Notes: generated by a model from the letters alone, not told the origin. A stretch of 64,000 nucleotides of DNA from Actinernus sp. WN-2022 (GCA_030867875.1 JAOWCC010001594.1:1-64000); one strand, 5' to 3'. Positions 12,586-23,912 are shown, counted from the first letter of the stretch. Numbers and translations: made by a program.

Positions 12586-12798
12586 TCAGAGCGCCCCTGT
12601 CTCATCAGTAATATTGTACGTAGTACCCTCCTTTTCAATTCTCGCCTCCTCAACTCTGACATTAACTCTCTTAGTAGCCCGCCTGTACCTTTTGTACTGG
12701 TCAGATGTTCTCTTTTCAGCCTTCTTGACCCTTTGGTTGTCTCTTCTGATGCTTGCAATAGCAGTTTGGCTATCTGCTAGTATGTCTGCTAGCTCCAT
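12586..12798 (-). other. Short basic, helical ORF of unknown origin
   Basis: A 70-codon frame starting M-E-L-A-D-I-L-A, rich in K, R and E with a helical spacing (R-R-D-N-Q-R-V-K-K-A-E-K-R), ending E-K-E-G-T-T-Y-N-I-T-D-E-T-G-A-L. The composition is protein-like rather than random, and the E-K-E-G-x-x-Y tail looks like the end of a small transposon-encoded or coiled-coil protein. No homologue can be named and no splice sites or promoter support it. Confidence 0.2.
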
Positions 12799-13021
12799 TA
12801 TCCTATATGTTTCGCAGTAGCACCAGACGAAAACAGAAATACTGCAGAGATGACAGCCATCTCGACACGCTTTCGGCCAAACCATTTATGCTTTGGGCAT
12901 CTCATCCAAACCAGGCAAGTCAGACACTCATTTGGATTTTGAGTATTGCCTGCGGCAAGCACCGTTCCAGCAAAGCATGCGCATCATCTGTTAGTCAAGC
13001 AAATATCAGTGGGCTAAAGGA

Positions 13022-13699
13022 AAGGGCACCCAACGAGTACTTTTTGAAATTCGTCTGAAACCAGTTGTATGCAGCTCATCTAGCCATTTTAAGGCGCCTA
13101 CTATGTCTTTTGACGTATTCTAGAAAGCTATTAGCTGTTCGGATTTTCTAGGTGGAAATCGCGTCAACCGAAAATACTATGGCAAAATATTCCCGGCCTA
13201 CGAATTTGTTAGTAGTCTAGAACATAAATAAGAATTTTCTAGCCCAAGTAACTTCATGTTGCAAAGTTTTGTGGAGGTTCGATTTTTTTAGGGGTTCTTT
13301 TTCCCTTTAGGCAATTCTTTCAGGTGACCTCCATTTGCTAAAGGTTTATTCTTTTGGATTTTAGATGTCAGAATTTCTTAGAGAATGAAAATGTGTTCTC
13401 GAAAACTTTGGGTGGCCGCTTCACTAAATGATTTGTGATAATATATATTTTTTTCATTCCAACCAATGTTTTTTTCCGGATCGTTCTTAATCTATTGATC
13501 AGACGAATACGTACGAATATTTTAGGGGAAACCTTTTAGTCTCCCTTTTCTTCTATAATTTTCTAGGGATTGAAAACAAATTTTCTAGCCAGTCTTTCAG
13601 AAAACAATTTTCTAGGGACATTTTTTTCAAATCCGAAAGTTTTAGGCTAACTTACTCTCCCGAACAGCTTTTTAACCGAAAACTTCGTTGGGTGCCCTT
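13022..13699. mobile_element. TIR element, 678 bp
   Basis: Perfect 15-bp inverted ends AAGGGCACCCAACGA. AAAGGA occurs on both outer flanks (one base further out on the right), a candidate 6-bp duplication. The interior is AT-rich with several TTTTCTAGG motifs and no ORF; a second, inner inverted match (AGCTGTTCGG near 13133 and 13665) lies inside. Non-autonomous DNA element. Confidence 0.65.
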
Positions 13700-14099
13700 G
13701 AAAGGAATTGAACAAATACAGGGTCAAGATGGTGCCTCTTGTTGGTGAATTTCTTTGTCCTGTTCTTGAAGGCACACCAGGCCTAGGAGGTATCTGGGCA
13801 GAACTGGTGTGTCTTTCATTGTCGGGCAGTTTACAACTGTGATATAGTCCAGCCTTTATTTGGAGCTAAATATAGCCATGGATATGGTGGACTTCCCTAT
13901 TAATTTCCTCTAAATTACTAACGATTTGATTGATTACCGACAACGGAAATCTGTGTGGCTCTGAACGCACACCAATTTTCATCCAATAGTAATAATAATA
14001 ACAATAATACTAGATGATTTGTCCCTGATACGTGTATTATAACTATGATACGAACTATTTCTCTTAAAATTAAAATCAAAGTCAATGTCTTAACATTGG

Positions 14100-15110
14100 T
14101 CTTAATTCATGCATTTGTACATATTGACAAGGCGATGCAAGTGTCTCCTTTCTGATAATGGTTGAAGATTCAGTGTCAGTGCTAGCGCCTCAGTGGCAGA
14201 ACTTCGCGGGGGCACATCCAGAACTACTTTAGCCGCTTTATTTAGCAGAGATCGTAGCTGGCACAACAAAATTTCATTGTTCTTATCACCCCACACGATG
14301 TCCCCATAATCAAACAATGGAATAATTAAGATGTTGTAAAGAGTACGTCTAGCTTGACGACACGAATTTTTACCAAAAATACAATAGAATACAACACAAT
14401 ACAATTCAATACTACAATAGAACGCAACACAATACAATACAATAGAATACAATTTGGTAGCAATTCGTGTCGTCCTACATGAAGGTTTGGCCGGGGCTTG
14501 AGAGAACTGAAACACTCAATCGTTTTTACCTTGGGTAATGTTACACCGAAACATATCATGGGCGGATCATATTGATGCCGTACGTATAGGTAAAAAGGTG
14601 AATCAGAAAATTGGAATTATCAGAAGAATGAAACATCTCCTGCCGCTAGCATTAGGGCCACCTTGAGAGAACATGTCATGTAAGCGTCTTAGCTTCTAAG
14701 GGCTTCCAAATACAATAAACTTACATTTCGATCGCAGCATTCAAATCCAGTAGATTATAAGAAAACCACAGACTGTGATACGATACAGTTTTCAAGTCAT
14801 CATATATTCAGTTTATCTTCAAGGTCGCGCATATTTCTAGAAGAGTAATACAATACTGAATCATCGGCGTAGTGGCTTAATTCACTGTAGTGATGTCATT
14901 GATATACACCAGAAAGAGTAAGCTAGGGACCTAAAATGTTGCACGAGGCACTCCCACCTGAGGCACCCCCACAGTCGTGGGAGAGACCGACCCGGCGAAA
15001 GGGCATCACCAACAGCAGTGACCTATCTTCTATTGTTTAGTTACGATTGGAAGCAATTTAAGGAGTTGGCATCCAGGAGTTATCATCCACAATGCGGCTC
15101 TTACTATTTA
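14100..15110 (-). pseudogene. Decayed LINE RT with a locally inverted segment (LINE C)
   Basis: Three pieces of one RT can be read. On the minus strand, 15110-14690 shows an L-N-C-F-Q-S-x-L-N-N-R block, G-V-P-Q, L-L-F-L-V-Y-I-N-D-I, then H-Y-A-D-D-S-V-L after a frameshift, and S-K-C-K-F-I-V-F-G-S. The next segment in protein order (N-I-S-W-A-D-H-I-D-A-V..I-I-R-R-M-K-H-L-L-P-L-A) is on the plus strand at about 14520-14670. The following part (A-R-R-T-L-Y-N-I-L-I-I-P-L-F-D-Y-G-D-I-V-W-G-D) returns to the minus strand at 14370-14100. Only the middle part is flipped. Stops and frameshifts are present throughout. Confidence 0.8.
14356..14474. repeat. Fold-back insert at the LINE inversion breakpoint
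   Basis: Inverted ends GACGACACGAATT.. TACCAAA (20 of 22 matching) enclose a simple repeat of ACAATAGAATACA units. It lies exactly between the minus-strand and plus-strand pieces of LINE C. Confidence 0.6.
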
Positions 15111-15707
15111 TAAACATCTGATAAAGTGCCCCTAAAACCTTTTTTTATTTCTTCATATAAATTCTTATAATATTTAGAGTAATTCTACGAAAAAAGTTTT
15201 GTTTTTGCTTGACTTTCTATAACCTGTTGAAGTTTGCGAACAGCGACCGGGCTCTTTTCACGACGAAGTCAGTCCCTAGTGATAAACGTTCTCATTATGA
15301 AAGACAAAAATAACTATATACTCAGACAGAGTATATGCTTTCCAGGTATGCTGGAGAAAATCTGAGACAATTTTGACGAAGAATGGAAAAGACTAGAGTT
15401 GATGAAAATAGTGCTTTTAAGAGAAATTTAAAGCCACTTGAAACCGCCCGTCTTTCAAAACATTGGGTTTCGAAAAGTGTGCGTTTTCAAAAGTTAGTTG
15501 CGTTTTCAGAAATTTGCGTGTCATTTACGCATTCGAACCTTAAGACTCAAAATAGATGTTAAGAATTTCAATTTCAACTCTTTAAATCCACCAAACTAAG
15601 ATCGCTTACTCTCATGCCTGCTATTAATTCAGTTTTCTAAATAAGTAATCACCTCAAAGTTGCATTTTTGAGTAAACCAGCAACTCATGGATGAAGGCAA
15701 ATATTAA
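15111..15707. other. No gene recognised
   Basis: No open frame with motifs and no repeat structure seen. Confidence 0.4.
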
Positions 15708-15845
15708 GGGTATAGAATGGTCCCTCAAAAAATCGTGAGTCTCGGCAAAATTCAAGCAAGTCTCAAAATCTCGGCGTTTCAAAAATGAGTCTCGGATTTT
15801 GAAACAAGGGTCTCGGCGAGTCTCGGATTTGACCATTCTATACTC
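15708..15845. mobile_element. Small TIR element with GTCTCGG repeats
   Basis: Ends are inverted copies of GTATAGAATGGTC (13 of 13). AATATTA lies on the left and TAATATT on the right, compatible with a short AT-rich target. The interior has four GTCTCGG motifs. Non-coding. Confidence 0.6.
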
Positions 15846-15898
15846 CTAATATTGACACTATAAAACGATAATTGAAACTTGAAAGAATTATCGAACTT

Positions 15899-16588
15899 GT
15901 ATGAGGTGCTTTTAAACTAGAATTTTAAATCGCTTTATCCCCTAAAAACCCAACAGATAGCTCCTACCGTACCTCAGCAAAGTGTTTCTGGGTTTTTCCT
16001 TTACCGGATGTACTGTATGAGGTGCTTTTAAACTAGAATGTTAAATCGCTTTATCCCGTAAAAACCCTACAGATAGCTTCTACCGTACCTCAGCAAAGTG
16101 TTTCTGGGTTTTTCCTTTACCGGATGTACTGTATGAGGTGCTTTTAAACTAGAATGTTAAATCGCTTTATCCCGTAAAACCCTACAGATAGCTCCTACCG
16201 TACCTCAGCAAAGGGTTTCTGGGTTTTCCCTTTACCGGATGTACTGTATGAGGTGCTTTTAAACTAGAATTTTAAATCGCTTTATCCCGTAAAAACCCAA
16301 CAGATAGCTCCTACCGTACCTCAGCAAAGTGTTTCTGGGTTTTTCCTTTACCGGATGTACTGTATGAGGTGCTTTTAAACTAGAATGTTAAATCGCTTTA
16401 TCCCGTAAAAACCCAACAGATAGCTCCTACCGTACCTCAGCAAAGTGTTTCTGGGTTTTTCCTTTACCGGATGTACTGTATGAGGTGCTTTTAAACTAGA
16501 ATGTTAAATCGCTTTATCCCGTAAAAACCCTACAGATAGCTCCTACTGTACCTCAGTAAAGGGTTTCTGGGTTTTTCCTTTACCGGAC
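15899..16588. repeat. Tandem repeat, 115-116 bp, six copies
   Basis: Six near-identical units starting TGTATGAGGTGCTTTTAAAC and ending TTTACCGGATGTAC. Sequence identity is high and variants are point changes (GTAAAAACCC/CTAAAAACCC, AGTG/AGGG). The last unit is truncated before GTAC. Non-coding. Confidence 0.95.
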
Positions 16589-17337
16589 CGTTAAATATTT
16601 CTGGCTTTATATTTCCACTTGGCCCAAAATGTCCAGTTGACGTAGGGAGCTGATATGATTGGTTGCAACATGTCGGCGAAATTATGGTCCAAAATAATAA
16701 AAACAAACACGACGGAAACTTGACCCCTGGCCAAAGGCGTGGCCCAAGTAATAAAAACAGTCTGAGACAATATGTGTATATTGAATATAGGGTGATTTTA
16801 TTACAAACAAAAAAAAACACCTAAAACAATAGGCTTGTACTTTATCCACAATGCTATGCGCGCGAAAAACGTTGAAAGCGGTAGATGTTTGGAATATCAA
16901 AAACAAGCAAGTCAAATTATATTCACACAGAATGCACTGTCATTTACGAGAACAGGAGCCCATAACCAGGGGCGTCCATATTAGCCTATTTTTTAGATCA
17001 TTTTTGCCGCCAATTTTAATAGTAGATTGCACTCGTGGCGGAACAACAGATGCCTCATTAGCTACTTTTGTTATACCAACAACATGGCTGCTACGCTTTT
17101 GTGATTTTATTGCCTTAGGAATAATTGCAACCCAAGAATAGCGGAAAACCGCTCTAAAAATAACCTAACTTGTGAACTGACGCTGTGAAATAGGCCTAGC
17201 TGGTCGCAAAGGATTGTGGACCGAATGTACATGCAGCTGCCAAGATGCTTTTATCCATTACCGCAGTGTTCTCTTGTTTTATTTGATCTGCTAGATACTG
17301 ACTGTTAGATTTTGTCTCACACAAATGGTAAAAATAT
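16589..17337. other. No gene recognised
   Basis: Short ORFs on both strands, none with a domain or splice context. Confidence 0.4.
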
Positions 17338-17400
17338 ATTTGTTTATATAGCGCAAATTATATATGTATTCCAATGCGCTTCACATGGTTATTATTAGGA
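17338..17400. repeat. Dispersed repeat core interrupted by a SINE
   Basis: TTTATATAGCGC..CCAATGCGCTTCACAT matches the core at 11650-11695. The SINE at 17401 is inserted on its right side. Confidence 0.55.
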
Positions 17401-17653
17401 GAGCTGGGGTGGCGCAGCGGTTAAGCGCTTCGCCTCTCACCTCTGTGGCACAGGTTCGATTCCCGGACGCGCGCCGACATATGTGAGTTGAGTTTGTTGG
17501 TATCTCCCCCCTGCTCCGAGGGTTTTTCTCCGGATTCACCGGTTTTCCTCCCTCCTCAAAAACCAACCGAAATTCCAATTCGAGTTCGTCGGAATATTTA
17601 AATACAAGCCTGTATCTTCGACGTAACATAAACCATTTATTATTATTATTATT
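17401..17653 (+). mobile_element. tRNA-derived SINE
   Basis: The 5' head looks like a tRNA with an RNA polymerase III A box (TGGCGCAGCGG, 17410-17420) and B box (GGTTCGATTCC, 17453-17463). The body includes a CTCCGAGGGTTTTTCTCCGG block and CTCAAAAACCAACC, and the tail is (TTA)n at 17635-17653. A degraded relative is at 52430-52640. Such SINEs are abundant in coral genomes (from memory). It is not a functional tRNA: the anticodon arm does not fold convincingly. Confidence 0.85.
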
Positions 17654-18138
17654 TGCCGCCGTGCAGTTTACAATCACGAGTGATTGTTAGTACCTCAGAA
17701 TACCAGGCTGTTGTGTCGGGAGACAACCCCTCCGTATATATTCGAAAGGAAGGGCGACAAGAATTATTCAAATACAGGTTTAGTAAATTTTCCGTAAAAG
17801 GAATTATAACTTAGTTAACTCGCAATTTTAAGCTCAGGCTATTTTTGTTGTTTTTAACGCAACATTTCACAGACCTGAGTAAGAAAATATTTCAAAATAA
17901 TGAAATATGTTTTCGTTCCCTCAAGTTTGTTGGTGGCGAAATGAGAAAGCTGCAAGTCTGGACAGCGAGTCGGCTAAGGCTGGTGAAGCCTTGTGGGTCG
18001 ATTGTGGTGCACATAGATGTTTTGTGCTGTTGCATGGGCCAGTTCAGGTGGATATATATAAATAAGGTACGGGTATTATAAATCAGCTGGGGATTTCGCA
18101 TTTCTGGGGCGGCCTCTCTGTTAATATGATTACGGATT
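17654..18138. other. No gene recognised
   Basis: No supported feature; short ORFs only. Confidence 0.4.
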
Positions 18139-18200
18139 GGCACTACCCAACACACGCTACGAAGTAGCTAGCGTCTAACACGCATGTTCACATCTTATTA
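18139..18200. repeat. Direct repeat, left copy (about 62 bp)
   Basis: GGCACTACCCAACACACGCT..CACATCTTATTA recurs in the same orientation at 18874-18941 with small differences. The two copies flank about 670 bp that includes several TCACG-rich motifs (18520-18700). This could be the remains of a terminal-direct-repeat element or a segmental duplication. Confidence 0.6.
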
Positions 18201-18873
18201 CCCGTGCAGTGGCAACCATGTACAGCTGTTTTGTGCTGGTTAGGACCCATCAGCATGGCATAGCACCCAAGACCATCAGCCTCCCTAAAAATAAAGATTA
18301 TAGGCATTAGAATCTGGTTACTCCAAAGGCGAGCTAAGAGCAATTTTCGAATCACGAAAATGAGCAAGTAACGTATCATCGAATTTCCGTTTTAAGCGCG
18401 AATAAGATCGTATATAAGCCTCGGGGAGTTTCAAAATACAAAGTAATGACAAGAAAAAACGTTTTTCTAAATCGGGAAAGTGTTGTCTTTAGTTCCCATT
18501 AGTTTCGGAGTATCAGTTGAGGGAAAAATCACGTGAAATAGGAATTAAAATCACGAATATCGAATGTTTATTTGGCTTTTTCACGCCGGTCACGCGAAAT
18601 CCGTTGAGCACGGATCACGAAGAATATTTTTTTAAATCACGCGTCACGGAAAATAAAAATGTACGATCACGCGTCACGAGAAACCCCCTGTACGCCCCTC
18701 TTTAAACCCCAGCCACCACAAGCACTAACACGTCAATGAACGGAGCTGGAGCTGGCTGTGAGCAAGGTGCTTAGCGATGTGGATCACTCGAAAGAGGATC
18801 TGGTAGTGCAATTTAACTATATGGAAATGGTGCCGGAAGGCCAAATCCGAAATTATAAATAAAGCAGATGCAT

Positions 18874-18941
18874 GGCAATACCCAATACACGCTACGACAT
18901 ATGTAGCTATAGCGTCTAACGCGCATGATCACATCTTATTA
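18874..18941. repeat. Direct repeat, right copy
   Basis: Partner of 18139-18200. It contains an 8-base addition around CATATGTA. Confidence 0.6.
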
Positions 18942-19052
18942 AAGTCAGTAACCAGTATAGAAGTGATCCTAAGCAACCTCCTCAAAATAGCGAAGTCGAC
19001 AAATCCTCCAAAATTGTCACTGCAAAGACTTTGTTCTAGAAAATATCGTATC

Positions 19053-19239
19053 TAGCCTCCTCCGCAGGCATCTCTAATTTTCGAAGAAATCAGATTTTAA
19101 AAATCGTGAATTGGGTTACCTGTGACTCCGGGAGAGAAGAGGAGGACTGGGTTCCAATCTCCCTCTCTTTTCTTCACCTGCCACAGGGAGCCCATAATCT
19201 GATTTCTTCAAAAAATAGAGATGCCTGCGGAGGAGGCTA
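19053..19239. mobile_element. Mutator-like MITE, 187 bp
   Basis: 44-bp inverted ends starting TAGCCTCCTCCGCAGGCATC with two mismatches, flanked by an exact 9-bp direct duplication TATCGTATC (19044-19052 and 19240-19248). Long TIRs plus a 9-bp duplication are typical of Mutator-type elements. No ORF, so non-autonomous. Confidence 0.88.
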
Positions 19240-19876
19240 TATCGTATCCACATGCCAGTATTCTCGGCTTTCAGCTGACGTCACAATCTTATATGCAAAT
19301 TAGGCGTCCGCCATGTTGGTGCTCATCTCATGTAAATCTAGCCATTTCTATAGAACGCGTGCGCTCTCATTCGAATGTTTCATCTTTTTCTATGGATATT
19401 TCAAAAGAAGAAGACCCCAAAGGACTAGAGGATCTCCTTCAAACTATCCCTTTGCTTGAAAGCCACGTTAAAGAACGATATTTAGCACTCCCCTCCCCGA
19501 CCAATGGGATTTTTTGTTAATTGATACAAAATAATACATTACCCAGTTTTATATTACCGCTTGTAAACAGATAGAAAAAATGAAAATGTTCACGTTTCCC
19601 TTTTTCATTTGTCTTCAATTGAGATATATTTTCTTCTCCACACAGTGATATATTTTTTACAATTGTTTTTCTGGATCGACTGTAATGGGAAACTATACTC
19701 GTTTCATTTTTATTTTGTAACTTATTAAAAAATCAATCTTATAGCTTAGGTTCCGGCCAGAGGTTTTCTATTATTTTCTTCTGACCACAGAGAAGAAATA
19801 CTAGAAACCTCTGCGGACCAGGGTAAGGTCCCTTGAGATTTGAACCTGTTTATAGCTACACCCCCAACTTCGGAAT

Positions 19877-20187
19877 CCCATATAAAAGGGGCGGGGATGC
19901 TCGTCGGAAAATTGTAATTGAAGTATTGAACCCCTAAAATAGACCAATCTGGGCGTGGCCCAAGCTTTGTTTGACCCCTAAAATATACCCCAAAAAATTC
20001 CAGCCCTCACTAGAGCGGCGTCACGAGCAATTGTCGGCGTTTTTTATTTCTCCGGCGCATGCAGCCCTAACCGATACCACGATGGTTAAAAATTTTGGCG
20101 TTCCATCCTAAACACCCTAAGTGATACCAAATCCCGTAATTTTAACCCCTAAAAGACACGACGAGCATCCCGCTCCTTTTATATGGG
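19877..20187. mobile_element. TIR element, 311 bp
   Basis: Inverted ends CCCATATAAAAGG[G/A]GCGGG..ATGCTCGTCG (about 29 bp, two or three differences). The interior is rich in CCCCTAAAA. No ORF. The target duplication is unclear. Confidence 0.75.
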
Positions 20188-20336
20188 GCTGCGTAGTTTT
20201 TGAGTAAAATCTCAGTTTTCGTGTATATAGCATAGGGATTTCAGTGTGCAAGCGGCATCCTAACCTTGGTAATGGGAATTTTAGTTTGATTCATTCGGCG
20301 CCAGCTCGTCGGTGGAGCAGTGTTCAGGCAGGAGCC

Positions 20337-20707
20337 CATTACCAGGAGCGTTCCTCTGTTATGGGTTGGGTCCCCAGCACAGGAGTAGATGAGGCTATTT
20401 TTAGATTCGAAATTCCCGCGAAAAGAGGTTGCCGCCATGTTGGTGCCCTTAAACAATAGATTCCTCGTTAGCTTCTTTTGTTGGGGCACCAACATTTGAA
20501 TCTCTGGGGATTGAGTGAAAACCAGCAATTCGAATTCCCGCGTTGAAAGTGAGAAGAATGATAATGAGAAGTGACGTTAGCTATCTGATTGGCTAAGAAT
20601 AGCCTACCTTTGTTCTTTTTCGCGCGAAACGCAATGCTAAAAATAGCCTCATCTACCTCTGTGCTGGGGTACAGACACAGTGGAGAAGATGGACGCTCCT
20701 GGTAATG
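20337..20707. mobile_element. TIR element, 371 bp
   Basis: Ends CATTACCAGGAGCG are perfectly inverted, and similarity continues for about 70 bp (CCCAGCACAG..TAGATGAGGCTATTTTTAG). The centre (20425-20520) is homologous to the small element at 25145-25288 in inverse orientation, including CATGTTGGTG and CCCCAGAGATTCAAATG when reversed. Short ORFs on both strands here are by-products of the repeat. Confidence 0.75.
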
Positions 20708-21323
20708 CAGGCCGAAACGCAGTCCAAAAATAACCAGGAGCCATTTATACCGGAAATAACCCAGTAATTGAACGCTACATCTCCGTGCATCCTTTGTTAT
20801 AGACAATGGCAAAATCACGCTAAGTCACGCGCCGCTGCGAATTTCTCTTTCGATTGAAATAAATAAAATGTTGCTTTATAAAAATATAACATCAAACCTA
20901 ACCATATAATACTGAAGTATAGTTTTAAAGCAATTTCGGCTCGTGATATCGTGCATATACGCCGATGCAAGCGGATTACTCACGGACTTCTACTTCTGTC
21001 ACATCTTTTGATTTCTTGTCCGCCTGACACATTTTCAAAACTTTGGGCATGAATACTAGTCGTGACACTGCTCCTCTAAGATGCATTACGAATCCTTGAA
21101 ATGACGTCATTTAAGGGAAATTTGCTAATGAGTTGAAAATGAATTTAGTAATAACATTGAATTTCTTTACTTAGTTTTTTAGGTGTCAGACATTTGATGC
21201 TTACAATCTGAGAGAAATATCTTTTGATACATGGAACTGACATAAAAACAGGAAAAGGAACGACTTAAATGACGTCATAGAAATTTGAATCTGAATTTGA
21301 TATCTTCCTTTGCTTCTCTGTAG

Positions 21324-21543
21324 TCAATACAGCCCAAGGAAATCCTCCATCAGAGCTAAAGAACGAGAAGAGCAGATGGAGACGGAACTGGAGGAATTCC
21401 AACAGCGCCACGCCGCCAAGACCCTACAGAAGCAATGGCGTCAGTACAAGGGGAAGAAAGATGTCGAGAGAGAACGCGGTACAAATGAACAGGAACGGGC
21501 AGCTGCGACGCTACAGAAACAGTGGAGAAGACACAGGGACTTT
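21324..21543 (+). CDS. IQCE: IQCE-like gene, internal exon with two IQ motifs
   Basis: First visible exon of a gene continuing to 42140. Acceptor TTCTCTGTAG precedes it and donor GTAAGT follows; it needs two bases from an upstream exon not found here. It encodes a charged helical stretch and two IQ-type calmodulin-binding motifs, A-A-K-T-L-Q-K-Q-W-R-Q-Y and A-A-A-T-L-Q-K-Q-W-R-R-H. IQCE in vertebrates pairs with EFCAB7 to hold the EVC-EVC2 complex at the base of the primary cilium in Hedgehog signalling (established). Assignment rests on the IQ pairs plus a downstream S-D-D-S-D-D-I-V-I-type motif that I recall at the human IQCE C-terminus. Phases of all later exons agree, giving about 631 residues from here to the stop. 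The N-terminal coiled-coil exons must lie upstream, perhaps outside the window. Confidence 0.72.
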
Positions 21544-22319
21544 GTAAGTATCTGTATCCCATTACAGGGGAACTGTCTACAGACCTTATTGGCCATAGTA
21601 TAAAGTGCCACTACGACGAAATTGGACCATTTTGGCACTTTTTTTGTATTACAAAATCACAAACAGTGGAGAAAATATCCAAATCAGTAATAAATATTGC
21701 CCAAGGAAGAACTTAAACTATGAATTTTGTGAAGAGTTTACCGTCAAAATCACGTCCACCATTACTGAAGTGTGTTCGCGATTTTCATCCAGCGGTTTTC
21801 TGAACACGTCGCTCTTTTAAAGCATATTTCTATTCAAAACTTTGTTCTTTTCTTTCCTTTGTGGAACAATAGTAAAACATTGTACTTACTTGTAAGTTCG
21901 AAGGTTTGTGTGAAAAATAGCCCCGCTTGTTGTGTTGAGGAAAATGGCGCTGAAATTTAGCTCTGTCATTGGAACGGGTTCGGGTAATGGCGGACATAAA
22001 AACTCGAAGATTTGGACCCAAAAAAATAAGACTTACTGTCGTCATATCGAAAAACGGTTTCGACAGAAAAATATAGTATCTTTACTTTGCAAATACACAA
22101 AATCATCACTATCTCAAAATTTGATCGAAGGGCACTTTAACAATTAGACTGCGATCTCGAGGTTTCTATCGACAGATAGTTGGCGAGGGGCGCAGCCCAA
22201 TTGTCTTAGCATTAACGAAGCTACGGTTTAATCAACTTAGCGATCGTGAATAGTATGGAAAAACTCGCACAAAAAAAAAACATTTTTCATGTTTGTGTGC
22301 AGCGCGCACGATCAACTGT

Positions 22320-23235
22320 CGATCGTTATAGTTCACCACATGGGTAGCACTAGTTAACGCGCTGTACCACCTAGCAAGCAGCAAATATCTCCCGCATGGC
22401 TAGCACTAGTTAACGCGCTTTACCGCCTAACAAGAAGGCAAATATCTCTCACATGGGTAGCACTAGTTAACGCGCTGTACCACCTAACAAGCAGGCAAAT
22501 ATCTCCCACATGGCTAGCACTAGTTAACGCGCTGTACCACCTAACAAGCAGGCAAATATCTCTCACATGACTAGCACTAGTTAACGCGCTGTACCACCTA
22601 ACAAGTTAACGCGCTGTACCACCTAACAAGCAGGCAAATATCTCCCACATGGCTAGCACTAGTTAACGCGCTGTACCGCCTAGCAAGCAGGCAAATATCT
22701 CTCACATGGCTAGCACTAGTTAACGCACTGTACCACCTAACAAGTTAACGCGCTGTACCACCTAACAAGCAGGCAAATATCTCCCACATGGCTAGCACTA
22801 GTTAACGCGCTGTACCGCCTAGCAAGCAGGCAAATATCTCTCACATGGCTAGCACTAGTTAACGCACTGTACCACCTAACAAGTTAACGCGCTGTACCAC
22901 CTAACAAGCAGGCAAATATCTCCCACATGGCTAGCACTAGTTAACGCGCTGTACCGCCTAGCAAGCAGGCAAATATCTCTCACATGGCTAGCACTAGTTA
23001 ACGCACTGTACCACCTAACAAGTTAACGCGCTGTACCACCTAACAAGCAGGCAAATATCTCCCACATGGCTAGCACTAGTTAACGCGCTGTACCGCCTAG
23101 CAAGCAGGCAAATATATCTCGCATGGCTAGCACTAGTTAACGCACTGTACCACCTAACAAGCAGGGAAATATCTCTCACATGACTAGCTCTAGTTAACGC
23201 GCTTTACTGCCTAACAAGCAGGCAAATATCTGTTC
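22320..23235. repeat. Tandem repeat of ~58-bp units with a 139-bp higher-order unit
   Basis: Units read CTAGCACTAGTTAACGCGCT then GTACC[A/G]CCTA[A/G]CAAG, CAGGCAAATATCTC. From 22601 a longer unit of exactly 139 bp repeats (starts at 22601, 22740, 22879 and 23018), made of two full monomers plus a partial one. It lies in the intron between the first two visible exons of the IQCE-like gene. Confidence 0.93.
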
Positions 23236-23321
23236 ACTGTAGGGTCATTGGTAAGACCAGCGATAAGAAGCGAAAAAAGTAAAACATAGTGTTCATTTTG
23301 TCTTTTCATTTAATATCACAG

Positions 23322-23354
23322 CAACGAACAAAAGAAGAAGTGAGTCAGGAAGAG
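23322..23354 (+). CDS. IQCE: IQCE-like gene, 33-bp micro-exon
   Basis: Acceptor TAATATCACAG and donor GTAATG bound eleven codons, Q-R-T-K-E-E-V-S-Q-E-E, phase 0 on both sides. Charge and phase fit between the two IQ exons. It is the least certain exon because it is short, but its removal or inclusion both keep the frame. Confidence 0.55.
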
Positions 23355-23685
23355 GTAATGTATTGTTTGTATCCTTGCAGTACTGCCCATGAATTCAACC
23401 ACAAAAATCAAAATATCCTGAAGGATGTTTGGAGGCTACCATTACACTATTTGCAATCTCAAATTCCATTATTGTTAACATTAAAGATGGCGGATGATAC
23501 GAAAATTATTTTCCAGACTCTGCTTGTTATTACGTCACAGGTTTCGACCAATTGAGAAGAGTCTGGGTACGAGACTGGCGAAGTGGAAACTCGGTCTTTC
23601 TTTTAAGCTGTTTATTTATTTATTACATTATTATTATTATCATTATTACTTTTATTATAATTTTTGACACGCCTTTCATAACCAG

Positions 23686-23891
23686 GCACTCACCGATATC
23701 CAGGCTGCTTTGCGTGGTCACATGGCTCGCAGACAGAGACTTGACAATTTAGGAGAAAAACCTGATGAACAGGATTCAGACGATGCCATCATCAATATCC
23801 AATCAGCGATGAGAGGACATATGGCGAGGACAAAGGGACGAGAGGAGCCTGAGTATAAGTGGTCACGTAACGGAACGCGTGATATGAGCAG
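23686..23891 (+). CDS. IQCE: IQCE-like gene, exon with the second IQ pair
   Basis: Acceptor CATAACCAG, donor GTTTGT; it starts in phase 0 and ends two bases into a codon. It encodes two canonical IQ motifs: D-I-Q-A-A-L-R-G-H-M-A-R-R-Q and I-N-I-Q-S-A-M-R-G-H-M-A-R-T-K (IQxxxRGxxxR), separated by an acidic linker E-K-P-D-E-Q-D-S-D-D. Vertebrate IQCE has the same arrangement of two such motifs near its C-terminus (recollection). These would bind calmodulin or a related EF-hand partner. Confidence 0.8.
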
Positions 23892-23912
23892 GTTTGTACA
23901 TTTGATGAAAAT

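Noticed and set aside
17401..17475. Functional tRNA gene
   Set aside because: A and B boxes are present but the cloverleaf does not close and the sequence continues into a SINE body with a (TTA)n tail.
18139..18941. LTR retrotransposon (direct repeats 670 bp apart)
   Set aside because: The repeats are only about 60 bp, do not start TG or end CA, and there is no coding, primer-binding or polypurine sequence between them.
20241..20818. Three ORFs of 71-116 codons around 20.2-20.8 kb
   Set aside because: They lie across the 371-bp TIR element, read both strands of its inverted arms, and show no domain.
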